From Bacillota bacterium (GTDB taxonomy: Bacteria; Bacillota; Negativicutes; Sporomusales; Sporomusaceae): 21,139 bases of DNA. The notes under the pieces were generated by a model that was not told where the DNA came from, made no database searches, and worked only from the letters and a program-made list of their open reading frames with translations. The stretch is from contig JAEWGR010000058.1 of NCBI GenBank assembly GCA_023388195.1, positions 1-21,139 of the forward strand. Reading direction: 5' to 3'. This document shows positions 5,882-13,097 of the stretch, one piece after another. A program made the position numbers and the translations under genes. The first letter of the stretch is position 1; each line of letters begins with the position of its first letter.

Positions 5882-7999
5882 CTACCACCGCTTTTTACGG
5901 GCCACTAAAATTCGCGCACTATTGAGCACTACCCCAATAGTTGCAGCATTATGGATAAGAGCCGAAATCATCGGATTGGTCCGTCCAATCGCCCCCAGTA
6001 ACATGGCTGCCGTATTGACGGCAATGGTCGCGGTAAAGTTCTGCTGAACAATCTTCATTGTTTGCTTCCCTAATGAAACTACCTCCGACAATACCAGAGG
6101 ATCCTCCGAATTAATCGTAATGGCAGCTGACTCTACGGCAATATCGGTCCGCCGTCCGCCCATAGCAACGCCTACATCGGCAAAAGCCAGAGCCGGGGCA
6201 TCATTAATGCCATCCCCCACCATCAGCACTTGCGATCGCCGCTTTATCCGGTTCACCAGCGTTGCTTTGTCCTCCGGCAAGACCTCGGCATAATGAGCGT
6301 CAAGATCCAGTGCGGCGGCAACATGCTTTGCCACAGGTTCTGTATCACCGGTAATCATGACAACCTCATCGACTCCCTGTCGTCGCAACTGGTTAATTGT
6401 TTTTTTCAGATTCGGCCGTATAGGGTCACTGACAACCAGCAGCCCTAGTAATGCTTGGTCTCTCGCTACATAGACCAGATTATAGCCGCATTCGGCCCCG
6501 GGATCATCACCAAAGCCCCGGCATTCAAGCTTGTGTTCCTCCATAAACTTCCAGCTGCCGACTAGTATCCGCCCGCCGCGAATATCTTCAAAGTCAGGAA
6601 CTTCCGCCAAAATACCGCGGGCAATAATAGTTTCAGTGCTGCTATGCGGGGGAATTTCCCAGCCTTGGGCTTCCACATGATCCAGGATGGCGCAAGCCAA
6701 GGGGTGAGCCGAATGCAATTCCGCCGAAGCGGCTAACAGCAGCAGTTCCCGTTCTGTAATGCCTGGCGCAGTTTTAACAGCGACAATTTGCGGCTTACCA
6801 ACAGTAATTGTACCGGTCTTGTCCATCACAACCGTATCAATCCCCGCCAAAGCCTCCACATAATTGCCGCCTTTAACCAATACCCCCCTGCTGGCTGCCC
6901 GCCCAATCGCCGCTGAAATGGCTGTTGCAGTAGAAAGTTTCAACCCACAGGAAAAATCTATAAATAGCATATTAAGTACACGCTGCCAGTCCTTGGTTGC
7001 CCCATAAACCAAACCAGCGGCAATAAACGATATGGGTACCAGCATATTGGCCATACGGTCTGCAAAATTTTGTACCGGCGCCCGGCGGGCCTGAGCCTCT
7101 TCCACCATATGTACAATACGTGCTAGCGCCGTATCATCGCCCATTTTCTCCACTACGATCTCTAAAAAACCATTTTGCAGTACAGTGCCGGCATAGACGT
7201 AGTCACCGGGATTTTTTTCGGCTGGTATATATTCACCGGTAATTGAGGATTGGTCGACAGCCGCAGCCCCTGATAGCACCCGGCCATCGACACATATTTT
7301 TTCACCCAGGTGTACACCAACCCGGTCTCCCGGTCTTAGGCTTTCCACGGCTACACGGACTTCATGGCCATCCTGCTCAATCTTCCAGATATATTGCTGG
7401 TCAAGCCGCAGTAATGTGGAAATATGCTTACGGGCCCGCTCCGCAGTATAGGTGGTCAGCATCTCGGCAAAATTGGAAAGGGCCAGGAGAGTCAGGCTTG
7501 ATTCGGGTTTTCCGCCTAAAATCGAAGCCATGACTGCAGTTGTCGTCAACGTGTCAGCATTAGGCTGCCGTTCAACCAGCAGACTGCGCACCCCACTGGC
7601 AATAAATTTGCGGGCTACAAAGAGGACAAAAGCACTACGCCCTAGATAAACAGCAGTAAATGCGCCCGGCATAGTCATACGCAGCAACTGTAACCCCAGC
7701 AAACCGGCGCCTGCCAGGATTGCATCCCGGCGATATTCAATAAAGGGCGTATTGTCATCCCCATTATATTGCTGTACAGCTATAGCCTGAACCGGTTGAT
7801 CCGGACGACCTGCATTCCGAATTTTTGCCACTATTTCGGCAGTATCTAACTGCCCGGTATAATAGATAGTCAGTTTACCGGTATCGCCGACGCAGGCACT
7901 TTTAACAGCCGGTATCTTCCGTATACTAATTTCCAAAAGTGTTTTTTGTTGTACAGATAAAACCTTATTTACAGGCAGAGTAATATACCGGTATCCCAT
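5882..7999 (-). CDS. P1B-type metal-transporting ATPase with SCG membrane motif
   Basis: From ATG 7999 the product has 705 residues. In order: an N-terminal ferredoxin-like HMA_2-type domain (about 1-75) lacking CxxC, membrane helices, actuator domain with TGE (254-256), the transport-site helix IDFSCGLKLSTATA with S350-C351-G352 in place of the usual CPC/SPC, the phosphorylated D393 in DKTGT, the P1B-specific HP (432-433), TGD and GDGINDAPAL in the hinge, and two final helices. It couples ATP hydrolysis to export of a metal ion across the membrane; the metal is not known. AAAGGA lies 8 bases before ATG 7999, which overlaps the upstream stop by one base (TGATG), so translation is coupled; the longer frame to 8074 was not used. 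Neighbouring feo genes and a Fur-like site before the operon suggest Fe(II) or Mn(II). Confidence 0.92.
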   Translation of the reverse strand: MGYRYITLPVNKVLSVQQKTLLEISIRKIPAVKSACVGDTGKLTIYYTGQLDTAEIVAKIRNAGRPDQPVQAIAVQQYNGDDNTPFIEYRRDAILAGAGLLGLQLLRMTMPGAFTAVYLGRSAFVLFVARKFIASGVRSLLVERQPNADTLTTTAVMASILGGKPESSLTLLALSNFAEMLTTYTAERARKHISTLLRLDQQYIWKIEQDGHEVRVAVESLRPGDRVGVHLGEKICVDGRVLSGAAAVDQSSITGEYIPAEKNPGDYVYAGTVLQNGFLEIVVEKMGDDTALARIVHMVEEAQARRAPVQNFADRMANMLVPISFIAAGLVYGATKDWQRVLNMLFIDFSCGLKLSTATAISAAIGRAASRGVLVKGGNYVEALAGIDTVVMDKTGTITVGKPQIVAVKTAPGITERELLLLAASAELHSAHPLACAILDHVEAQGWEIPPHSSTETIIARGILAEVPDFEDIRGGRILVGSWKFMEEHKLECRGFGDDPGAECGYNLVYVARDQALLGLLVVSDPIRPNLKKTINQLRRQGVDEVVMITGDTEPVAKHVAAALDLDAHYAEVLPEDKATLVNRIKRRSQVLMVGDGINDAPALAFADVGVAMGGRRTDIAVESAAITINSEDPLVLSEVVSLGKQTMKIVQQNFTATIAVNTAAMLLGAIGRTNPMISALIHNAATIGVVLNSARILVARKKRW

Positions 8000-8523
8000 C
8001 ACTGACGTCCTTTCAGCAGAGAGTAGGCCCACCATATCATCTGTGGTCCTGAAGGCCGCTGGCCCAGATTCCACATTTTTGCCCCGCCGCGTACTAACAT
8101 CAATAACGCCGTTATTGTACGCAAATCCAAGGTACTCGCAGTATTCTGAAAAATAGTGCGGTTCATCCGCCGGAAAATACGTTGAATATCCATGCCAAGC
8201 CTGCCATAGTCAGCTCGTGGCCCCGGCAGCCTGTGCAGTTGTTCAAGGTACTCCATGACCAGGTCAAGGTGTTCCTCCGGCAATGTGTATTCCACAAGCA
8301 GACTGCCCGTCTCCGGGCTCATCTTGACCTGCGAAATGCCTTTTATACTGGATAAATGGCGATGCCATTCCAATGCCAGCTCTTTATTCTGGAGCAAATC
8401 CTCATGCCGGTACCGGCGCCTGCCTGGCAAAGTATGCACTAGAGAAAAACCGTCTCTACGCAACAGTTGGTTGAGCTGACGTCCGGCAGAAATTCCTAAA
8501 GCTAATCCGGTAAGATAAGTCAT
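7999..8523 (-). CDS. HMA_2-domain protein, accessory to the P-type ATPase
   Basis: The product has 174 residues. A short N-terminal hydrophobic stretch (YLTGLALGISAG) is followed by an HMA_2-like domain (about 27-95) with HTLPGRRRYRHEDLL, ISQVKMSPETGSLLVEY and a closing helix. A basic segment (IQRIFRRMNR) and a hydrophobic region (TITALLMLVRGG) follow; the end is MIWWAYSLLKG. No CxxC metal motif is present. AAGGTGA precedes the ATG, and its stop overlaps the ATPase start. The PGR(V/R)R and TGSLL(I/V)xY signatures are shared with the gene upstream and weakly with the ATPase N-terminus. It probably assists or regulates the ATPase; this is inference from the operon. Confidence 0.8.
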   Translation of the reverse strand: MTYLTGLALGISAGRQLNQLLRRDGFSLVHTLPGRRRYRHEDLLQNKELALEWHRHLSSIKGISQVKMSPETGSLLVEYTLPEEHLDLVMEYLEQLHRLPGPRADYGRLGMDIQRIFRRMNRTIFQNTASTLDLRTITALLMLVRGGAKMWNLGQRPSGPQMIWWAYSLLKGRQ

Positions 8524-8528
8524 TTATA

Positions 8529-9011
8529 TCACCTTCCATATTGTTTAGCAACTATTTTCTCGACATCGCGCAGCAGGGGGTTCTGAGAAATATCTTCAGG
8601 AGAATAATGGATAAGCAGTGAACCTGTAGCAGCATTAACAGTGAAATCTTTAATTTCCGGTATTGCTTCCAAATGTTCGCTCACCTGCCGGGCTACCTCC
8701 TGGTTATTCAACAGGTGCTGCGAGAACAAACGGACACGGCCAGGCATATAATGAAGGACTTGAGTCTGTTGTAGAAACAATTTCACCTTTGTTGATGGAT
8801 TAATAACCAGGGAAGCTAAGTCCATGTCCTGTCTCTCCTTATGCAAATAATGGGTAAACTGCCTGCGATGCTGCCATGTATGAATAGTCGCCAACAGGGC
8901 AAAGCCAATCCCCAGCCACAAATGCAGCCTCTTATTGAGCGGTAGGGTGAGAATGCTTCCTAATAGCGACACTATCAGGCCTAAATTAATTCTACCATGG
9001 CATAAGCTCAT
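8529..9011 (-). CDS. HMA_2-domain membrane protein, first gene of the ATPase operon
   Basis: From ATG 9011 the product has 160 residues. Two hydrophobic helices (about 10-24 and 31-44) carry histidines at H30, H44 and H48, spaced so that H30 and H44 flank the second helix, a pattern also seen in haem-binding helical modules. An HMA_2-like domain follows (about 84-140) with LHYMPGRVRLFSQHLL and FTVNAATGSLLIHYSPE. AAGGAG stands 8 bases before ATG 9011 and 5 before a GTG at 9014; I prefer the ATG. Five bases separate it from the next gene. A promoter (9069-9097) and a Fur-box-like site (9038-9052) precede it. Role in metal handling is inferred. Confidence 0.8.
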   Translation of the reverse strand: MSLCHGRINLGLIVSLLGSILTLPLNKRLHLWLGIGFALLATIHTWQHRRQFTHYLHKERQDMDLASLVINPSTKVKLFLQQTQVLHYMPGRVRLFSQHLLNNQEVARQVSEHLEAIPEIKDFTVNAATGSLLIHYSPEDISQNPLLRDVEKIVAKQYGR

Positions 9012-9037
9012 CACATCAGCTCCTTTTTACCTCAGAT

Positions 9038-9052
9038 TGAATATCATTATCA
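9038..9052 (-). promoter_or_regulatory. Fur-box-like operator before the ATPase operon
   Basis: Minus-strand TGATAATGATATTCA matches 12 of the 14 defined bases of the 7-1-7 site TGATAATnATTATCA. It lies just after the predicted transcription start (near 9062), a place where a bound repressor would block the promoter. PerR and Zur sites look alike, so the regulator is not fixed by sequence. Confidence 0.5.
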
Positions 9053-9068
9053 ATTAAGTCTTGTAATT

Positions 9069-9097
9069 ATCATACTATTGATACCAATTGATGTCAA
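9069..9097 (-). promoter_or_regulatory. Sigma-A promoter of the ATPase operon
   Basis: TTGACA (9092-9097, perfect) and TATGAT (9069-9074) on the minus strand are 17 bases apart. The spacer and -35 contain small dyads (ATTGACATCAAT, ATTGGTATCAAT) that could be a further operator. Confidence 0.75.
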
Positions 9098-9134
9098 TAT
9101 ATTTGCCAAATTATGCTTTTAGCTCTTACTATAC

Positions 9135-9166
9135 AAAAAGCCCCCAACCTGGACGGCGGGGGCTTT
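9135..9166 (-). terminator. Terminator of the feo operon
   Basis: AAAGCCCCC (9137-9145) pairs with GGGGGCTTT (9158-9166); on the minus strand TTTTT ends the stem. It lies 19 bases after the stop of the Cys-rich FeoB-associated gene. It separates the feo operon from the ATPase operon promoter. Confidence 0.85.
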
Positions 9167-9184
9167 GTCTTGCATATTGCTTTA

Positions 9185-9325
9185 TTACTTTTCTTGCTTA
9201 TGGCAGCTGGATCCGCAGCCACCAGAGCAATGGCATTGCGATTCTCCATGCACTTCACGCCAAACTAGCTTGGCTATATAACCAACCGCAACCAAACCAA
9301 TTACAAATACAGCTATCGTATCCAT
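9185..9325 (-). CDS. FeoB-associated Cys-rich membrane protein
   Basis: The product has 46 residues. A single membrane helix (about 4-19, IAVFVIGLVAVGYIAK) is followed by a short cytosolic tail with the pattern CHCSGGCGSSCH. This is the layout of the FeoB-associated Cys-rich membrane proteins found after feoB in many Bacillota, thought to help FeoB handle iron, possibly in the place of FeoC. AAGGAG lies 7 bases before ATG 9325. It begins 18 bases after the feoB stop and is the last gene before the feo terminator. Four cysteines and two histidines could bind a metal. Confidence 0.88.
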   Translation of the reverse strand: MDTIAVFVIGLVAVGYIAKLVWREVHGESQCHCSGGCGSSCHKQEK

Positions 9326-9343
9326 CTTGTTCACTCCTTTTTT

Positions 9344-11719
9344 TTAATACCCCAGTAAGGTACCAATTTGATATACCAGGAAGGACATTACCCAAGCCAA
9401 AACCGTCGTATACACGCAGGCGAAGGCCGGCCATTTCCAAGAATTCGATTCCCGTTTGATAACAGCTAGCGCTGCCAAACAAGGTGAGTAGATAAGTACA
9501 AACACCATCAACGAGTAAGCAGTTAGCGGGGTAAAGCTGCTATCATTAGCCAGTGCTTGCTGCAACGCAACCGAGCCTTCGTCTTCTGTACCAAGATTAT
9601 AAATTGTTCCCATTGTGCTGACTAAAACCTCTTTGGCTGCAAAGGAGGCTACTAAACCAATACCCGATCGCCAGTCAAACCCTAACGGTTTAATTGCCGG
9701 CTCTATAAATTTGCCCAATTGCCCGGCATAACTATGTTCAAGTTTTTCATGAGCCTGTTCTTTTTCATAGCCGGCAAGTTGCTCATCACTTTCGCCTTTA
9801 AGCTCTAAGTAACGGGCAGCCAGGGGGTATAATTCCGGGTTAGCTGCTTCCAATTCTTTGACTTTTACATCTTTAGCAGCTGTCAGTTCTGCTAATTCTG
9901 CACTTTCTCCCTCAAGCTCTTCACTTTGAGTAGCAAACTCTTCGTCTATTGCTGTCAAATCAGCGATTAACGCTTCCAATTCTTTATTCTCTTCGATTGA
10001 CCCAATATTTAAAGGCTTAACAATTTCCTCATCGACTTGCTGGCTAAAGCTGGTTTCAGCCTGGGCAGCCAGGGCTTCATAGTCTTTGCTGAAATCAACT
10101 TCACTTGGATAATTAACCATAAACCAAACCAGAATAGAAACAGCCAGAATTATTGTACCGGCTTTTTTCAGATAGAGTACACTACGTTCCCACATATGCA
10201 ACAGGATGGATTGAATCGTGGGTATACGGTACGGCGGCAACTCCATAACAAAAGGCTCAGGCTCGCCGGTAAAGAGTACACTCCGGAAAATACGGGCCAT
10301 AACAATGGCCAAAAATATACCTAATACATAGATGGAAAACAGAACTGTACCGGCAACACTTTCATGGAAGAAAGCAGCAATAAGCAGCGTATAAACAGGC
10401 AGCCGCGCACTGCAGCTCATAAGTGGTGTTACTAGGATTGTGACCAGACGGTCACGGGGGTTCTCAAGAGTTCGTGTGCCCATGATTGCCGGTACACTGC
10501 AGCCAAACCCTAATAGCAGCGGGATAAAGGACTTACCATGCAATCCTACTGCATGCATAACTCTATCCATGATAAAAGCGGCCCTAGCCATATAGCCGGT
10601 ATCTTCAAGCAAGGCAATGCCCAAAAACAGTATGATAATATTAGGCAAAAATACGATAACGCCGCCAACACCGCCGATTATCCCATCAACCACCAGCGAC
10701 TTCAGATCACCTTCAGGCATTGTCTGACCAACCCATTCGCCCAAAGCACCCATACCCTGTTCAATCCAATCTTGCGGATAGGCACCTGCAGTAAACACAA
10801 AATTAAATAATAACCACATAAGTCCAAGGAATAAAGGTAACCCCAACATACGATTTGTTAAAACTCTATCAATTTTATCAGAGGTAGTTAAGACACCCTC
10901 GCGTTTAGAGGTAATGACCTGCTGGGCCAGTGTGCCAACAAACTGATAGCGGAGATTGGCAATAGCCAGTTCCGGGTCCATGCCGGAAGAATCCTGTAAG
11001 CTGTTCCTGGCCGCATTAACAGCAGTTAAAACCCGGGCACCTTCGGCTAATACCTTTATGGCATTAACAATTTCGGTGTCGTTTTCCAACAACTTCAGGG
11101 CCAGCCAGCGCTGAGGGTACCGCAGTTCATGTTTTACTTCACCGAGCAAATTACTAATTTCAGTGATTTTGCTCTCAACATCATCACCATAATTAATGGC
11201 AAACGATTTTTGAATTTTATCTCCAGCTACTTTTACCGCAGCTGCCAAAAGATCATCCAAACCAGTGTGGCGGTTACCAACTGTACGGACCACCGGCACT
11301 CCTAATTTTTGCGATAATGCTTTTTCGTCAATTTTTGTGCCCATACTTTCTGCAACATCCGCCATGTTAAGAGCAACTACCATTGGCCGTTCCAATTCCA
11401 GCAATTGCACAGCCAGGTATAAATTACGTTCCAGATTGCCGGCATCCAGAATATCGACAATAACATCCGGTTTATCCTGCACGATAAAATTACGGGCGAC
11501 CAATTCATCCAGTGAATGAGCAGTCAGGCTGTATGTTCCTGGCAAATCAACCACTAATAGTTCATGATTTTTGAATTTGCGGTACCCTTCACGTTTTTCA
11601 ACAGTTACTCCCGGATAATTGCCAACATGCTGCCTGGCGCCGGTAACACTATTGAATATTGTTGTTTTGCCTGAATTGGGGTTACCAGCCAGCGCAATGC
11701 TCACCTTAGTATTTTCCAA
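9344..11719 (-). CDS. feoB: Ferrous iron transporter FeoB with a coiled-coil insert
   Basis: The product has 791 residues. The N-terminal G domain has G1 GNPNSGKT (12-19), G3 DLPG (58-61) and G4 NMAD (118-121), followed by the helical spacer (about 170-270) and the membrane part with the gate motifs GCSVPA (406-411) and SCSARLPVY (435-443). It imports Fe(II) through the cytoplasmic membrane. Between a membrane helix ending near 536 and the conserved GKFIEPAIKPLGFDWR (669-684) lies an acidic, Glu/Ala/Leu-rich insert of about 115 residues that looks like a coiled coil. The start is TTG 11719, 9 bases after AGGAGG; no ATG in frame suits better. Two feoA genes precede it, the Cys-rich gene follows. 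Confidence 0.97.
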   Translation of the reverse strand: MENTKVSIALAGNPNSGKTTIFNSVTGARQHVGNYPGVTVEKREGYRKFKNHELLVVDLPGTYSLTAHSLDELVARNFIVQDKPDVIVDILDAGNLERNLYLAVQLLELERPMVVALNMADVAESMGTKIDEKALSQKLGVPVVRTVGNRHTGLDDLLAAAVKVAGDKIQKSFAINYGDDVESKITEISNLLGEVKHELRYPQRWLALKLLENDTEIVNAIKVLAEGARVLTAVNAARNSLQDSSGMDPELAIANLRYQFVGTLAQQVITSKREGVLTTSDKIDRVLTNRMLGLPLFLGLMWLLFNFVFTAGAYPQDWIEQGMGALGEWVGQTMPEGDLKSLVVDGIIGGVGGVIVFLPNIIILFLGIALLEDTGYMARAAFIMDRVMHAVGLHGKSFIPLLLGFGCSVPAIMGTRTLENPRDRLVTILVTPLMSCSARLPVYTLLIAAFFHESVAGTVLFSIYVLGIFLAIVMARIFRSVLFTGEPEPFVMELPPYRIPTIQSILLHMWERSVLYLKKAGTIILAVSILVWFMVNYPSEVDFSKDYEALAAQAETSFSQQVDEEIVKPLNIGSIEENKELEALIADLTAIDEEFATQSEELEGESAELAELTAAKDVKVKELEAANPELYPLAARYLELKGESDEQLAGYEKEQAHEKLEHSYAGQLGKFIEPAIKPLGFDWRSGIGLVASFAAKEVLVSTMGTIYNLGTEDEGSVALQQALANDSSFTPLTAYSLMVFVLIYSPCLAALAVIKRESNSWKWPAFACVYTTVLAWVMSFLVYQIGTLLGY

Positions 11720-11746
11720 CGTAAAAATCCTCCTTCTTCCTGCTCC

Positions 11747-11959
11747 CTATTTTACTGTAATGTTGCAAGCCAGGGAATTGTTTAGCATAATTCGACTGCC
11801 TCGAACTTTAACAATGACAGATTCATTTGTGCGGCTCAGCACACAGACCGGTGTGCCTGGTGTAAAACCAAGATCAGTAAGGCGCGAGCGGACTTCCCGC
11901 GGGCCGCCCAGTGCAGCTACGACCATTAACTGGCTTGGAACAGCATTGTGGATCGGCAT
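11747..11959 (-). CDS. feoA: FeoA-like SH3-fold protein, second copy
   Basis: The product has 70 residues. It has the FeoA order of VVAALGG, EVRSRLTDLGFTPG, then strands VCVLSRTNESVIVKVRGSRIMLNN ending in the usual ITVK. It differs clearly from the first FeoA and is shorter at the N-terminus. FeoA proteins are small cytosolic partners of FeoB. The gene lies 13 bases after the first feoA and 27 before feoB, so all three are one unit. Paired feoA genes are common in Bacillota; whether the two have separate jobs cannot be seen here. Confidence 0.93.
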   Translation of the reverse strand: MPIHNAVPSQLMVVAALGGPREVRSRLTDLGFTPGTPVCVLSRTNESVIVKVRGSRIMLNNSLACNITVK

Positions 11960-11972
11960 AACTCACCACTCC

Positions 11973-12206
11973 CTACTCACTCAGATTAATTTCAATATTT
12001 TTGGCTTCGATCTTACGTAAGGAAAGGTTAAAACCCATTACCTTGACTTCCATCGGGTCGCCAAGCGGAGCGTATTTTTGCACTTCTACTTTTGAACCAG
12101 GTACTACCCCCATGTCAATAATACGGCGCTGAACAGGTCCATTACCATAAATCTTAGCAACGGTACCTCTTTCTCCCGGTGATAATTCACTCAATAATTT
12201 AACCAT
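11973..12206 (-). CDS. feoA: FeoA, first copy
   Basis: The product has 77 residues. It has a standard FeoA SH3-like fold: LSELSPGERGTVAKI, RRIIDMGVVPGSKVEV, LGDPMEVKVMGFNLSLRK, then IEINL. GGGGAGG lies 8 bases before the ATG. It opens the feo operon, preceded by the Fur-box-like site at 12284-12298 and by the response regulator gene, whose stop lies 124 bases upstream. It is expected to support Fe(II) uptake by FeoB in the cytosol. Confidence 0.95.
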   Translation of the reverse strand: MVKLLSELSPGERGTVAKIYGNGPVQRRIIDMGVVPGSKVEVQKYAPLGDPMEVKVMGFNLSLRKIEAKNIEINLSE

Positions 12207-12283
12207 ATCTGATTCCTCCCCATTACTTTTAACCTATCATCAGCTTTCTGTCGTTATCAGTCTGATGAATCATATCGTGACAT

Positions 12284-12306
12284 TAATAATCATTATCACT
12301 ACTATA
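12284..12306 (-). promoter_or_regulatory. Fur-box-like operator and likely -10 of the feo operon
   Basis: Plus-strand TAATAATCATTATCA (12284-12298) matches 13 of the 14 defined bases of TGATAATnATTATCA. A possible -10 TATAGT on the minus strand (12301-12306) abuts it; the -35 is poor. A repressor on this site would cover the start of transcription. Fur control of feo is well established in other bacteria. Confidence 0.7.
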
Positions 12307-12329
12307 ATAACACATATCTGTCTAGAAAA

Positions 12330-13097
12330 CTATAGTGCGCCCCTTTTTTTTACAAGTTCAAATTCAGCAGTCTCCAAACCCGGGATATTCCGGAAACAAG
12401 AAGTGTAATCTTGCGCATAACACACTATTTTTACGATTTGGCCAGAAGCAATGAGCCCCTCGATAATGTTTCTATAAACAGGAGCACTTTTAGTATGCAG
12501 TGCATTGCCACAGGCGAAGTCAAAAACAATAGTTTGGGGGTGATTTAGCAGTACTCCATCTATCGCTTTCGCCAAATCATCAAAGTCAGTTGGAGCGAAA
12601 TCACGCAAAGTCGTAATTCTAATGTTGTTTGTATCATGATCTACAGCAAATGCCATTTTGGCAGTTAAGGGTTTTTCATTGGCATTCATAACTGCTGGCT
12701 CAGAGACAATAGGACTTAATCCACCGCTTGTTGCACCTAGCAGTTCATTAATAATCGACAACAGCTTTTCCTCTGTAAACGGCTTCAGAATGTAACCTTT
12801 TGCTCCATGTTGCAGGGCTTCGAATACTTTATGTTTTTGGCCCAGGGCACTCACCATAACCACCCTGGCGCCAGGATCGAACGCTGTAATTTGCTCCAAA
12901 GCACCAATGCCATCTATACCAGGCATAGTGATATCCATCGTTACCAAATCTGGCTGATGTTTTTTATACGCAGCAACTGCCTGTTCGCCATTTGCGGCTT
13001 CCTCTACCACCACATGGCCGGCCCGGATCAAAAACGTTCCAATTGTTTTACGCATCATTAGGGCATCGTCAACAACTAACACACGCGCCATTTTCAT
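12330..13097 (-). CDS. Response regulator: CheY-like receiver with a C-terminal STAS-like domain
   Basis: From ATG 13097 the product has 255 residues. The receiver (about 1-120) has the acidic pair D10/D11, phosphate acceptor D55 in TMDITMPGIDG, S83 and K105 in ILKPF. After a linker, a domain of about 100 residues (about 150-250) runs KMAFAVDHDTNNIRI ... TIVFDFACGNALHT ... VKIVCYA; its alternating strands and helices recall STAS/anti-anti-sigma folds, but this is a guess. There is no DNA-binding domain, so output is probably by protein contact. GAAAGG precedes ATG 13097 (5-base spacing). The gene overlaps the end of the kinase gene, so the two are a coupled pair. Confidence 0.9.
   Translation of the reverse strand: MKMARVLVVDDALMMRKTIGTFLIRAGHVVVEEAANGEQAVAAYKKHQPDLVTMDITMPGIDGIGALEQITAFDPGARVVMVSALGQKHKVFEALQHGAKGYILKPFTEEKLLSIINELLGATSGGLSPIVSEPAVMNANEKPLTAKMAFAVDHDTNNIRITTLRDFAPTDFDDLAKAIDGVLLNHPQTIVFDFACGNALHTKSAPVYRNIIEGLIASGQIVKIVCYAQDYTSCFRNIPGLETAEFELVKKRGAL

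Noticed and set aside
11619..12020. 133-codon plus-strand frame across feoB and feoA
   Set aside because: It crosses three real minus-strand genes and their spacers, so it cannot be a separate gene.
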